NCBI GenBank assembly: GCA_022578965.1
Contig: MU400587.1
Coordinates: forward strand, 1-64,000
Direction: 5' to 3'
DNA length: 64,000 bases
DNA from: Xylaria sp. FL1777
Taxonomy: Eukaryota; Ascomycota; Sordariomycetes; Xylariales; Xylariaceae
Of this stretch, positions 1-11,149 are shown piece by piece. The notes under the pieces were generated by a model, which had not been told where the DNA came from, did no database searches, and saw nothing but the letters and a program-made list of their open reading frames with translations. The translations under genes were made by a program, and so were the position numbers. Position 1 is the stretch's first letter, and every line of letters begins with the position of its first letter.

Positions 1-945
1 GCTATATTAATATATATATTAATTTTTGCTAGTTTATTTATTTTATATAATTTGTTTTAAACTTAAGTTTTAAGTTTATTATAAAATAAATAAAACAGTA
101 TAAACTTAAGTAATCTTAAAATTATTACTAATTATTTAAATTTTATAGCATAATTTATTATTACTTTTGTTTGTTTTAAGCAATAAAATGCTTTTTTTGC
201 GTATTTTGCTTTTTAAGTATTTTTAAATAGTACTTTTATTTAATTTTTAAACTTAACGTAATTTTTAAAAATCTTTTTTATTTTTAGCTTAAAGTTAGTT
301 AACTTATTAGCTTTTAGAAAATTTTTTAAAATAAGTTAAAACTATTTTAGTACTTTTTTTAATAAAAATTATAAAATAGTTATTACTTTTTAATCTTTTT
401 TTATAATAATAATAAAATGCTATTTTAAATAAAGTTTAGCATAAATTAAAAAGGCTTTTATATTTATAAATTTATTATAAAGCTTTAAAGTAATAAGTTT
501 AAAACTTTTAATGTTTAGCATTTTTAATATTATAAATAATCTTAATAATAAAAGTAATAGTAATAATAAAAGGTTAAGTTTTTTATTTTAAGTTATTACT
601 TTAAATATAACAATAATAAAAGTAAGCATTAAGTTTACTAATAATAATATTAATATTAGTTATAATATAATTACTTGTTTAAAGCTTTAATTTATTATTA
701 TAATAGTAATTATTATTATTGCTTTAATTATTATAGCTAATATTTATGCTAGTTTAAAAGTTATAACATTTAATATTTAAGCTATTTTTTAAGTTAAAGC
801 AACTAATTTGCTTTATAGTATTAGCATTAATATTAGTTCTTTTTTATTATTGCTATTTAACTTTTTTTTTTTTACTACTGCTTTTTCTTTAATAAAAGTA
901 GCTAATAAAAATATTAAGGTTTATTGTTTTAATACGTTGCTAATT
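1..945 (-). mobile_element. Element 2, distal part of a Ty3/gypsy copy cut by element 1
   Basis: This is the inner 5' (pre-gag and gag-side) part of a minus-strand chromodomain gypsy copy. Its reverse complement matches element 1 at about 1701-2650: position 945 aligns near 1705 and position 1 near 2650. The next bases of element 2 in its own direction are at 8682-8934, across the element 1 insertion, and joining 945 to 8682 restores colinearity with element 1. The copy continues past the left window edge. All frames are full of stops, so it is a dead relic. It forms a large imperfect inverted repeat with 1701-2650. Confidence 0.88.
941..945. repeat. Target-site duplication TAATT, left side of element 1
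   Basis: The five bases TAATT directly before the 5' LTR are repeated exactly after the 3' LTR (8677-8681). A 5-bp duplication is usual for Ty3/gypsy integration. Confidence 0.9.
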
Positions 946-1460
946 TGTTACGAAATGGGTTAATTAGGCCGGTTAAAGGCTAGGTGTAAAAAAAGCATGC
1001 GCAAAAGAAGTCCTATTTGTTAAAAGGATATGTATTTAAACTACTATAAGGGTTTAATGCATGGATTTAATAGATTTAAGCGTTAAGTTTATTAAGCTTT
1101 AAACTTAACAAACTTAAGCGTTAAGTTTATTAAGCTTTAAACTTAAGACAATATAGCGTTAAGTTTATTAAAAAAAGCAATATTTATAAATTACTACTAC
1201 TGTTTTTTTTGTTTATATAAATATATACTTCTTATATTTAATTATTTATTTAGTTTTAGTTTTTTAGCTATTAATTTTTTATAACTGCTAAGCACTAATA
1301 TATTTATTACTTTTAATTTCTTAAGACTTTTATTAATGCATAGTAATAAAAGTACTTTAAAAACCTTTTTAACGAACTACTGTTAAGGATTTTATTATTA
1401 CTTATAAATTAAGACTTTAAAAGCAAACCTGTTATATTAATATATAATAAGTTTGTTATA
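946..1460 (+). repeat. 5' LTR of element 1 (515 bp)
   Basis: It begins TGTTACGAAATGGG and ends GTTTGTTATA, and has the same length as the 3' LTR at 8162-8676. In the first 140 bp every difference I compared between the two LTRs is a C/T or G/A transition. This copy keeps more G and C in the U3 half (946-1075), while the 3' LTR keeps more in its last 100 bp, so both decayed separately from one ancestor. U3 contains a 38-bp tandem repeat. Confidence 0.95.
1076..1172 (+). repeat. 38-bp tandem repeat in the U3 of element 1's LTR
   Basis: Three copies (the third partial) of a unit containing AAGCGTTAAGTTTATTAAGC, with the CG at 1081, 1119 and 1157. The same array is in the 3' LTR at about 8295-8390. 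Repeats at this place in an LTR often carry promoter or enhancer elements; that role is inferred here. The LTRs of elements 2 and 3 have a different, 26-bp repeat at the same place. Confidence 0.8.
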
Positions 1461-1462
1461 CT

Positions 1463-1471
1463 TTAATAGCT
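1463..1471 (+). promoter_or_regulatory. Possible primer-binding site of element 1
   Basis: The bases just inside the 5' LTR (CTTTAATAGCTTTTTAATTA) lack the TGG start expected for a tRNA 3'-CCA primer. TTAATAGCT at 1463-1471 is the exact complement of AGCTATTAA inside the LTR at 1266-1274. Some fungal gypsy elements (Tf1/sushi type) prime from the 5' end of their own RNA, which would produce such a pairing. In DNA this AT-rich a 9-base match can be chance, and RIP may have erased a tRNA site. Confidence 0.25.
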
Positions 1472-1700
1472 TTTTAATTAATAGAACTTAATATACAAAA
1501 ATAAATACTAGTATAAAAAGTTAAATAATAAACGATTTATAAAATAAACTTTTAAAAGTATACTAAAAAGATATTTAAAAAATAAAAATGCTAAATAGTA
1601 TTACGTAAATAAACTTTACTTAATAACTAATAAAACTAGATCTAGGTTATGCTACTAAAAACAAAAAGTTAAAAATTAAGTTTAAAGATTTTAAAGACCT

Positions 1701-4150
1701 TTAAAACTAGCAACGTACTAAAACAACAAACTTTAGCACCTTTATTAGCTACTTTTATTAAAGAAAAAGCAGTAGTAAAAAAAAAGAAATTAAGCAGCAG
1801 TAGTAAAAAAGAACTAACATTAATGCTAGCGCTATAAAACAAACTAGTTATTTTAACTTAAAGAATAGCTTAAATACTAAACGTTATAACTTTTAAACTA
1901 GCATAAATATTAGCTATAATAATTAAAGCAGCAATAATAATTGCTACTATAATAATAAATTAAGGTTTTAAACAAGTAATTATGTTATAACTAATGCTAA
2001 CATTACTACTAGCAAACTTAATGCCTACTTTTATTATTGCTATATTTAAAGTAATAACTTAAAATAAAAAACTTAACTTTTTACTATTATTGCTGCTTTT
2101 ATTATTAAGATTATTTATAATGTTAAAAATATTAAATATTAAAAGTTTTAAACTTACTGCTTTAAAGCTTTATAATAAATCTACAAATATAAAAGCCTTT
2201 TTAATTTATGCTAAACTTTATTTAAAATAGCACTTTATTACTATTATAAAGAAAGATTAAAAAGTAATAATTATTTTATAATTTTTATTAAAAAAAGTAC
2301 TAAAATAGTTTTAACTTATTTTAAAAGATTTTTTAAAAGCTAACAAGTTAACTAACCTTAAGCTAAAAATAAAAAAGATTTTTAAAAACTACGTTAAGTT
2401 TAAAAATTAAATAAAAGCACTGTTTAAAAACACTTAAAAAGCAAAACACGTAAAAAAAGCACTTTACTGCTTAAAATAAACAAAAGCAATAGTAAATTAT
2501 ACTATAAAATTTAAATAATTAATAGCAATCTTAAGATTGCTTAAGCTTATACTGTTTTACTTATTTTATAGTAAACTTAAAACTTAAGTTTAAAACAAAC
2601 TATATAAAATAAATAAACTAGCAAAGATTAATACGTATATTAATATAGCTATTATAATTAATTAATAATTATTTAACTAATACTTTAAAACTAAAAAAAC
2701 TAAAAAAAATAAAAAAAAGAATACTTAAAAAAGTATTAAATAAAAATTTAAGCAAATTAGTAAAGTTTAAGAACAATAATCCTAAAATATATTTAAAGTT
2801 AAATGTTATAATTATAAAAAGAAAAAACACTTTTAAAAACAATGCTAATCCAAAAAAAAGAACAAAAAGAAAAGCTATAAAAAAGGAAAGATTTCTTAAC
2901 TCAAAAAAAAAATACAAGTTATAAAAGTTTAAAACAACAAGAAACAATAAAGCAATTTAAAAAATATGTTTTTAAAGCAAAAGTATAAAGTTATTATTTT
3001 AAGTTAAAACAGAAGTGCTATATTAAACAAAACTAAATGCTTTATTTATATAAGTTAAAATAAATAAACATATAAATATTATTTAAGAGCTTTACAGTTA
3101 TTAAAACAAATTACAAAAAAATATATTTACTATATAAATAATTAAAGTTATTTAATATATAACTTAAAAAAATGGTTTAATTAAAAGTAACAAATAATAA
3201 AAAGTAGTAAGTTAATATAGTTAGCAAACTTATAGAACTACAAAAACTTTGAATTATTAAAGCTTAAAATATAGCTTAAAAAAGAATTATATTTAAAGAA
3301 ATAAAACTATAACTATAAATAGTATAATTATTAAACTAATTATAAATTATTAAAACATTTAGTTGCTAAGTAAACTTAAAAAAACAAGACTTATAAAACT
3401 TTAAAGCAAAAATAAATAAAATTAAAAGCTATAAAAAATACTACAAAAAAAAAACTAATAAAAATAAATGAAATATTTTTATAGCTTAAACTGCTTTAAA
3501 TATAACAAAACAAAAAAGCATTAATAGTTAACGTAAAAACTAATATGTTTTAAAAACTAAAACTAGTAATTTAATTAATTGCTAAAAGTTATTATTATAA
3601 TAAAACTATAATAAAAAACAATAATAATATTTTATGCTTAAAAGATTTAAAATATAATAAAGTACTATAAAATTGCTATATAGTATATTGTTGCTACTAA
3701 TATTTATTTAATAAACTAAAGAATAATTAGTTTTTTAAACAAATTGCAAAAACAAGAATATAAAACTTTTATAAATTAAAGTAGTTAATTATAACTATAG
3801 TTTACTATAAAGATCTATAAGAATTTGCAACATTTAAAGAGAATTTTAATTATATTTATAACATTATTTTAAAAAAATGTAAAAACAACTGCTATAAATA
3901 TTACTAGCTAATTAAAGTACGATTATATTAAAAAATAGTTACTAAAAGCAAAAAAGCTTAAAAACTGCAATTTAAAACTTAACTAAAAGCAAAAATAAAA
4001 TAAAGCGTAATAATATCTAAAGTATTAAATAAAACAAGCATTTAAACATTTTATAAAAAAAAATCAAAAAACAAAATAAGCACTTATTAAAAAAGCAGCA
4101 AGTAGCTAAAAAAACTAAAGCTTTATATAAAGTTTAATATAATAATTAAT
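1701..4150 (+). pseudogene. gag: Leader and gag-like region of element 1, degenerate
   Basis: This segment lies between the 5' LTR and the protease, where a Ty3/gypsy element carries its leader and the gag (capsid and nucleocapsid) gene. I cannot read capsid motifs with confidence. A Cys-containing patch at about 3878-3910 could be a ruined zinc knuckle, but the CCHC spacing is not intact. All frames hold many stops. The assignment rests on position and on colinear copies in element 2 (1-945, inverted) and element 3 (62220-64000, inverted). A 92-codon opposite-strand frame at 2669-2947 is a low-complexity artefact. Confidence 0.6.
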
Positions 4151-4290
4151 AAAACTAATTTAAAGTTAAACTTATATATTAAAAAAGAAAATATAATACT
4201 TTAATTAACTTAGGAGTACAAGCTAACATAATTTTACTTAAAATAACAAAACAAAATAAAATTCCTTAAAAATATAAGCAAAGATCTTAA
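4150..4290 (+). pseudogene. pol: Aspartic protease remnant of element 1 pol
   Basis: From 4201 the frame reads LINLGVQANIILL, which aligns with the retroviral-type protease active site LIDSGAxANFI. The catalytic Asp-Ser-Gly has become Asn-Leu-Gly, both losses explained by transitions. The protease would cut the Gag-Pol polyprotein in the virus-like particle. It lies directly upstream of the reverse transcriptase, as normal in Ty3/gypsy. In element 3 the same site (about 63320-63350, minus strand) is more decayed and has an in-frame stop. Confidence 0.8.
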
Positions 4291-4689
4291 AAAATTAAAA
4301 GATTTAATAGAAGCATTTTTAGCTATAATAATAGTTGCATACTTAAAGAAACTAAACTTTTTAATATATTTATATAAAGACACAAAAAACAAATTATATT
4401 AAATATTACTAATATATTTAATTATAATATTATTTTAGAAATATTATAGCTAAAAATTAGCAACTTTTTAATTTAATAAAAAGCAAAAACTATTAATTAG
4501 AAAAATAAAAAACAAAGCAAAAAAATTAGAAAAATCGCAAAAGAAATTCTAAACAAAATACTAAAGATATATTATAAATTTTACAAACTATTTAAAAAAA
4601 GAAAAAAAAGAAAACTTTTTAAACATAGCTTATAGAATTACTACATCTTTATTAAGAAAAAATATTAACTAAAGCTTTATTAAGTATAC

Positions 4690-5330
4690 TATATAAGCTT
4701 AAACAAAACAAACGCTTTATAAAAATACATTTAAAAAAACTTAGCAAAAGAATTCCTAAAAAAGTTTTAGTTATTTGCTAAATATTTTATAGTGCTAGTA
4801 CTTAAAATAAAAAATAAAAAATAACTAATTAATAAAAAAGAAAAACTAGTATAGCAAATAATAATTAATTATTAACTATTAAACGTAATTACTATTGCAA
4901 ATAAATATTTTTTTACTTTACTAGTAACTATAAAAAAAAACATTAATTAAGCAAAATAGTTTATAGCAGTTAATATTTTAAATAAATATTATGCTATTAA
5001 AATAGCTAAAGAAAAAAAATAAAAAACTGTTATATAAACAATATATAAACTATATAAATATATAGTTATACTATAAAAACTATAAAACATATTAGCTAGC
5101 TTTTAATATATAATAATAACAATTTTATAGAAGTTTTTAAATAAATTCGTATTTATTTACTTAAATAATATCTTGATTTATTTTAAAACATTAAAAAAAC
5201 ACAAAAAATACGTAATTTAAGTATTAAAAACACTTAAATAAGCAAGATTATAACTTAACACAAAGAAATATATATAATATATATAAAAAATTAACTTTTT
5301 AAGATTTATAATTACTTTAGAACAAATATA
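4690..5330 (+). pseudogene. pol: Reverse transcriptase remnant of element 1 pol
   Basis: Several Ty3/gypsy reverse transcriptase blocks are readable. NVITIANKYFFTLL at about 4880-4920 corresponds to the LNxxTxKNRYPLPLI block. The frame around 5010-5105 corresponds to [28 protein letters not shown] with several stops. FIYLNNILIYFKT at about 5152-5190 is the catalytic FVVYLDDILIYS block, with both active-site Asp codons changed to Asn (GAT to AAT; tyrosine codon at 5158-5160). The enzyme copied element RNA into DNA in the cytoplasmic particle. The loss of both catalytic Asp residues and the stops make it inactive. Confidence 0.92.
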
Positions 5331-5559
5331 GATTTAATAGTTAAAAATTAATACAGTATAAAACTAGAAAATATTTAACCTAGCTATTATTATAAATATA
5401 TAATAAGCATTAGGATTTTTAAACTATGTTTAAATGTTAATTTAAAACTTTAGAAAAATAGCATTTTATTTTATAAAGTATACAAAGAAAAAATATAAAG
5501 GAAAGTTCTTTTTAATTTTAAAAGAAGCTTAAAAAGCTTTTAAAAAACTAAAACTAAAA

Positions 5560-5900
5560 GTTATTTCTGATTTTATAGTTAAATTACTTGATTTATAAAA
5601 AAAAAAAAAGCTAAAAACAAATGCTTTAAATAGTATAATTATAAAAGTTTTAAAACAATTAAAAAACAACAAAAAATAGCACTTAATAACTTATTACTTT
5701 AAAGCACTATAAAATGCAGCATTATAATACTTTATATATAATAAAAAACTGCTTGCAATTATTATAGCACTTAAAAAATAAAAACTATTTTTTATAAAAA
5801 CTATAAAGCTAATTAAGATTTATTTAAATTATTAAAACTTAACAAAATTTATAACTATGCAAAAGATTACTAAACAACATAAAAATTAAATAGTTTTTTT
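5560..5900 (+). pseudogene. pol: RNase H remnant of element 1 pol
   Basis: At 5614-5634 the frame reads KTNALNS, matching the ETDASDxA motif that carries a catalytic Asp of the Ty3/gypsy RNase H domain; Glu is now Lys and Asp is Asn. This domain degrades the RNA strand during reverse transcription. Its place straight after the YLDD block is as expected. The downstream part is too decayed to read every catalytic residue. Confidence 0.75.
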
Positions 5901-6189
5901 TTTTAAATTTAACTTTAAAATATACTATATTAAAAAAAAAGAAAACATTTAAGCAAACATATTTAGTTAACAAAGTTAAAAAGGATTTAAAGTTCTAAAA
6001 AAAAACATTTAAGTGCTATATTTTTAAAAAAATAAAAGCTTAAAAATTAAAATTATACTTAAAGACTTTATAAATATACAGCTATAATAAGCTTATAACT
6101 TAAAAAAGTTAGCATAACTATAAAAACATAAAAAATTAAAAAATAATAAGCTAATATATAAACATAAGGTTTATTTACTGGAATTTTTA

Positions 6190-7050
6190 CAAAACAAGTT
6201 TATTAAAGAATTTTACGAATACTTATTATATAAACACTAAAAAACAATAAAAATAGTTAAACAACTATAAAAAAAATACAATTTTTTAAAACTATAAAAC
6301 ATAGTTAAATCTATTATAAAAAAATGCAATATTTGCAATAAAGCTAAAGCAGCTCAATATAAGCTTTATAAACTGCTATAACTTATATAAATATTTAAAC
6401 AAACATAGCACACTATTACTTAAAATTTTATTATAATATTACTTTTATTAATTAATTTAGTTATAAAAGTATAATATAATAAAATATAAGTTATTATTAA
6501 TAAACTTACTAAGTATACTTATTTTTTACTGTTTAAAAAAAATATAATAGCTAAACAACTTATATACGCTTTTATATGCTAATACTTAAATAAATATAAA
6601 CTACTAAAAAAAATTATTTTAAACTAAAATAAATTATTTACTTTTAAGTTTAAAACTAGCTTTTTTAAACTTATTAGTATTAAATTAAAGTTTTTAACTG
6701 CTTATTACTTATAAACAAATAAATAAACAAAAAAACTAAACTAAATACTAAAATAATACTTATAAAGTTATGTTAACTATTAATAAAATAATTAAGTAAA
6801 ACTATTACTAATAGCATAAATTTTATATAACATATTAATAAACAAAAATATAAACATATTTTTGTATAAAGCTGTTTATAAACAGCAAGCAACTATTAAA
6901 AAACAAAAAAAAACATTAATAAAAGCATTTATTATTTTAACTATAGTACTTTAAGCAAAAACTATTGCAACAAAAATTAAAACGTTATAAGCTAAACTGC
7001 AACTATGTCTTTAGTTTTTATAACAATAAATATTAATATACTATAACAAA
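6190..7050 (+). pseudogene. pol: Integrase remnant of element 1 pol
   Basis: The HHCC zinc-binding domain is visible: a His codon near 6236, then CNICNKAKA at about 6324-6350, matching CDTCQRAKA. The catalytic core follows, with INKLTKYTYF at about 6500 (VDRLTKxAHF), a decayed SDRDxLFTSKF block near 6625-6655 and TAYYLxTNKxTKKLN at 6697-6741 (TAYHPQTDGQTERLN). Several Asp, Gln and Arg codons have become Asn, stop or Lys. The enzyme inserts the cDNA into the genome. The order after RNase H confirms Ty3/gypsy rather than copia. Confidence 0.92.
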
Positions 7051-7341
7051 AAACGAACTAAAGAACTAACTTTTAAAAAAAAAAACAAGGTTTATTTGCT
7101 ATAATAAAAACAAAATACAAATATTAATATTTTTTAAATTAAAACAAAACAACTAAGCAATAAATTAAAATTTAAAAAACTTAGCTTTTTTAAAATTAAA
7201 AAAATTATTTTACTTACTAACTATAAACTATTATTACTAAAAAACATGCAAATTTATTTTGTTTTTTACATTTCTTTACTAAAACTAGCATTTATTAAAA
7301 CACTTATTAAAATATAACTAAAAATAAAAACAAATTAAAAC

Positions 7342-7494
7342 ATCTATAAAGTTAAAAATATACTGGATTTTTGTTAAAATAACAATAACGTTAAGTATTT
7401 TATTAAATAAAAAAAATACTTATATGCTAATAATACTTAAAAACTTAAAAAACACTTAAAAACCGCTAAAATAATTGTAAACTAGTTTTATTAT
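7342..7494 (+). pseudogene. pol: Chromodomain remnant at the integrase C terminus, element 1
   Basis: The frame starting at 7342 reads IYKVKNILDFC, then VKYFIKxKKYLYANNTxK, then LKKHLKTAK. It aligns with YEVEKILDxR...YLVKWKGYPDxxNTWEPxENLKNA of chromodomains, with Trp codons now stops. In chromoviruses this domain guides integration to chromatin marked by histone H3 lysine 9 methylation, which would fit the nesting seen here. Element 3 carries the same remnant at about 45350-45490, minus strand. Confidence 0.88.
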
Positions 7495-7499
7495 TAATA

Positions 7500-8161
7500 C
7501 TTTAATTAATTAGAGCTAAAAAAAAAGGATTAATTTTAAATAAAGCATTTAGTGCGTTTTAATTAAGCTTTAAAAAAACAACTAGTAATAGCTGTACTGC
7601 TTTAATGCGCTATTTTTGTTTTTTAGCTACATAGCGCTTTTTTGCTTTAACTTGCTTAAGCTTTTTTAAACTACTTAAACTACAAGCTATAGTAATAGCT
7701 ATTTTTTTTTGCTATAGTTTTTTTTATTGCTTAAAATAGCAGATTTTTGCACTTATTTTTTTATGCTTTTTTATTAGCAAGTTTAATTCATTTTTTAGCT
7801 TTTTGTGCTAAAAAGTAAGCTGCTACATCTGCTTTAAAAATAAACTTTTAGCGTTATAATTTGCTTGTTTAGCTACAACATATTTAACACATTAATCAGA
7901 GTTAAATTTTAACATTAAACATTTTATGCTACAACAATTATAGCAAAAACATAAAGCTATTTTAATTAATTTTAGTTTAATAAAAAAAAGCAAAGCAAAA
8001 TTTTATTAAGCTTTTTGTTTAAAACGCAACAAGCAAAGTTTTTTAAAAACTTTACTAAATATAATAAGCGCAAAAATAAAAAATAAAAAATAAAGGAAGA
8101 AAACTTACAAAAAAAAAAATATAAAATTGTTAAAATAACAATTACGAAAAAAGAAAAATAA
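7500..8161 (+). other. 3' untranslated region of element 1
   Basis: About 660 bp between the chromodomain and the 3' LTR with no readable protein motif. It ends in a purine-rich run and a small palindrome, AAATTGTTAAAATAACAATT (8125-8144), just before the LTR. A close variant of that palindrome occurs at the same place in element 3 (about 44634-44653), which helped show that the LTR at 44123-44616 is a 3' LTR. Confidence 0.7.
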
Positions 8162-8676
8162 TGTTATAAAATAGGTTAACTAAGCTAATTAAAGGCTAAG
8201 TATAAAAAAAGCATACATAAAAAAAGTTCTATTCATTAAAAAAATATATATTTAAACTACTATAAGGATTTAATATATAAACTTAATAAACTTAAGCGTT
8301 AAGTTTATTAAGCTTTAAATTTAACAAACTTAAGCGTTAAGTTTATTAAGCTTTAAACTTAAAACAATAAAGCATTAAGTTTATTAAAAAAAGCAATGTT
8401 TATAAATTACTACTACTGTTTTCTTTGTTTATATAAACATACACTTTTTATATTTAGTTACTTATTTAGTTTTAGTTCTTTAGCTATTAATTTTTTATAA
8501 CTGCTAAGCATTAATATATTTATTACTTTTAATTTTTTAAAACTTTTATTAATGCATAGTAGTAAAAATACTCCGAAAACTTCCCTAACGAACTACTATT
8601 AAAAATCCTATTGTTACCTGCAAATTAAGACCCTAAAAGCAAACCTGTTATATTAATGTATAACAAGTCCATTACA
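8162..8676 (+). repeat. 3' LTR of element 1 (515 bp)
   Basis: It begins TGTTATAAAATAGG and ends CATTACA, with the same length as the 5' LTR. The U3 half is more RIP-mutated than in the 5' LTR, and the last 100 bp less so. It faces the inverted LTR of element 2 (8935-9418) across 258 bp, so the shared R-U5 parts form a close inverted repeat. Confidence 0.95.
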
Positions 8677-8681
8677 TAATT
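8677..8681. repeat. Target-site duplication TAATT, right side of element 1
   Basis: An exact match to 941-945. Removing element 1 and one copy of this duplication restores element 2. Confidence 0.9.
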
Positions 8682-8934
8682 CTAAAAATCTTTAAAATCT
8701 TTAAACTTAATTCTTAACTTTTTGTTTTTAGTAATATAACTTAAATCTAGTTTATTAGTTATTAAGTAAAGTTTATTTATATAATGCTATTTAGCATTTT
8801 TGTTTTTTAAATATTTTTTTAATATACTTTTAAAAGTTTATTTTATAAATTGTTTATTATTTAACTTTTTATATTAATATTTGTTTTTATATATTAAGTT
8901 TTATTAATTAAAAAGCTATTAAAGTATAACAAAC
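8682..8934 (-). mobile_element. Element 2, leader region next to its 5' LTR
   Basis: The reverse complement matches element 1 at about 1461-1705, starting right after the 5' LTR. The sequence resumes at position 945 on the far side of element 1. No readable protein. Confidence 0.88.
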
Positions 8935-9418
8935 TTATTATATATTAATATAATAGGTTTGCTTTTAAGGTTTTAATTTGTAAGTAATAATAAAATCTTT
9001 AATAGTAGTTTATTAAAAAGGTTTTTAAAGTACTTTTATTACTATACATCAATAAAAGTCTTAAAAGATTAAAAGTAATAAATATATTAATGCTTAGCAG
9101 TTATAAAAAATTAATAGCTAAAAAACTAAAACTAAATAAATAACTAAATATAAAAAATACATAATTATATAAACAAAAAAAAAGTAAAAAAAGTAATAAC
9201 TTTTCTTAAATTACTGCAAGTTTAGTAAACATTAAATTATTATAAGCTTAGTAAACTTTAAATTACTATAAGCTTAGTAAGCTTTAAATTACTATAAACT
9301 TAATAAGCTAAATAAATCATTACGTGACTTTAGCTTTAGCTAGCAAAAAAAAAGGTGCAAAGTATATATAAAGGCATTAAGCCGCTCTAAAGGCTACTTT
9401 TGTACTAATTTTATAACA
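8935..9418 (-). repeat. 5' LTR of element 2 (484 bp)
   Basis: On the minus strand it begins TGTTATAAAATTAGTAC (at 9418) and ends GTTTGTTATA (at 8935). The R-U5 half matches element 1's LTRs, but the U3 half is a different sequence with its own 26-bp repeat. It is close to the LTR at 44123-44616. The flanking bases at 9419-9423 (AAATA) are one side of a target duplication whose partner would lie left of the window. Confidence 0.9.
9211..9306 (-). repeat. 26-bp tandem repeat in the U3 of element 2's LTR
   Basis: Four units containing AAGCTTAGTAAACTTTAAATT, starting near 9218, 9244, 9270 and 9296. The same array is present in element 3's LTR at about 44410-44510. It replaces the 38-bp repeat of element 1's U3. 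Confidence 0.8.
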
Positions 9419-11149
9419 AAATACTATTATAGTAATTTAAGCAAAAAGCAATAACCTTTATAAAAATAGCTTATATAAATGCTACGTTTAAAGTTAAAAA
9501 AAAGTCTAAGTTTAAATATAGAATAAAATAAAGAAAAAGTGTAAAATAGTTGCAAATTATAGAAAACATGTTAAAATAAAAAAATATATTAGCAAATATT
9601 GCAACATTAAAAGAAAGCTAAATTAGCTTTAACTTTAAATACTTATTACTTAATTTACTAGTAAACCCCTTAAAAATAAAGCAGATTTTGTTTAACTTTA
9701 TTAATATATACTTTTAAACCTTTAATTAATTAGCTTACTTATTTTAATAAAACAGAATATATAACGTTTTTAAAGCATAAAATATATACTGTTTTATATA
9801 TATTTAATTTTTATAGTTTAAAACTTTTATTTTTACTAAAGTAAAGTAAAATAGCTAAATAAGCTAACTAGCTAGTTAAAGTAAGTTTGGGCTAAATTAT
9901 ATAGTAAAAAGAAAAGTATAAGTATTGCGCTAAATTTTAAAGCATAAACTTAAATATTACGGACAACATAATGGAAATTAGCTATAGTTGCTTTATTTGT
10001 ATTATTAAATAGCTCTTCTATTAATTGTTTTATTTCCTAATTTATATATGGCTTAATTGCTTAAATGCATAAGTTATAACTTATTTTTTTGTAATTAAAG
10101 TGTTATAGTAAATCTTATACAATTACACTACTTTATTTCACTACAAACATTAAGTGTTTAAAATAAAATAATATAGTTTGCTTTTTTTATTGCATATTGC
10201 AGCCTTTATAAACTATAAATATACTTAACTAGCAGAAAACCTTTGGCCTTTTTTGTATACTTGCCTTAAAACTTGTAGAGGTTGTAGCGTATGCTTAGAT
10301 TTACTGTAGCAGTTGTTGTTTTAGCGCACGTTATTAGTTAATTATAGCAATAAAAAAACAGCTAAAAATAAAAGCTTTACTAGCGTTATATTTCTTTATA
10401 TTAGCTTTTAAAGCAAAACTTATAGTATAAAACTTATGCTTAGTTGTTTTATAACTGTTGTTATATTATAGTAAACATATATGCTAAGCATTAATAATTA
10501 GTAGTATAATATATTAAAGTAGCTATTATAATAAAATAAAACTACAAAGTTTGCATATATTAAGCAATCGTAAAATTAGTAAAGCTATAATATATTAAAA
10601 GCAAAAATATAAACTAAAGCAAAACTATAATAAAAATAAAGGTGTTTAAAAAGCTAAAGTAATAAAAACAAAAGCTTGTAAGCGCTAAACAATTATAAAG
10701 TTAATAGAATATATATAGTACATAAAAAGCCAAAATATAAACTAAAGCAAAACTGTTTTAAAGGCAACATTAGTTAAAATAAAAAATAAAAAGTGAAAAA
10801 TAAAAATAAAAAAAATAAAGGTAGTAATAATAAAAGCAATACTTAAAGTAATTTATGTATTAGCTTTATTAGCTGCAGCTAGTTTTATAACTAGCTATTA
10901 GCTATAAAGCATATATAATTACTTTAACCATTATATTTAGCTAAAAAAATCATGTTTTTGTTTTTAATTTTATATTTTTTGTTTTTAGTATAAAGAACCG
11001 CAATATTAGCCTTTATAAGTTTTTTTAGTATTTCTAAAAGTTAATACTACGCGCTAATAAGCTAGCAAAAAGTATTAAAAGCTAAAAATATCTTTAAAAA
11101 TTAAAAAACAAACTAGTAAAACTAGCATTAAAATTAACATTATTTGCTA
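9419..11149. other. Unidentified AT-rich region
   Basis: No gene or known element recognised. About 10190-10340 keeps more G and C than its surroundings (AACCTTTGGCC, TTGTAGAGGTTGTAGCG) and may be the least mutated part of an old gene or transposon. A 23-bp direct repeat (AAATATAAACTAAAGCAAAAC) occurs near 10605 and 10733. Stops occur in all frames. Confidence 0.5.

Larger units (their letters stand above)
946..8676 (+). mobile_element. Element 1: complete but RIP-inactivated Ty3/gypsy chromodomain retrotransposon
   Basis: A 7,731-bp element bounded by two 515-bp LTRs (946-1460 and 8162-8676) and a perfect 5-bp duplication, TAATT. The internal order, read through stops, is gag-like region, aspartic protease (about 4201), reverse transcriptase (about 4700-5330), RNase H (about 5614), integrase (about 6190-7000) and a C-terminal chromodomain (about 7342-7494). 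That order identifies the chromovirus branch of Ty3/gypsy. In-frame TAA and TAG codons often sit where Trp or Gln would be expected, and the Asp and Gly of motifs are often changed to Asn, Lys or Arg, as expected from C:G to T:A mutation. It is inserted within element 2 in the opposite orientation. Confidence 0.95.

Noticed and set aside
2669..2947. 92-codon minus-strand frame rich in Phe and Leu
   Set aside because: It is antisense to the gag-side region of element 1 and made of A-run complements; low-complexity artefact.
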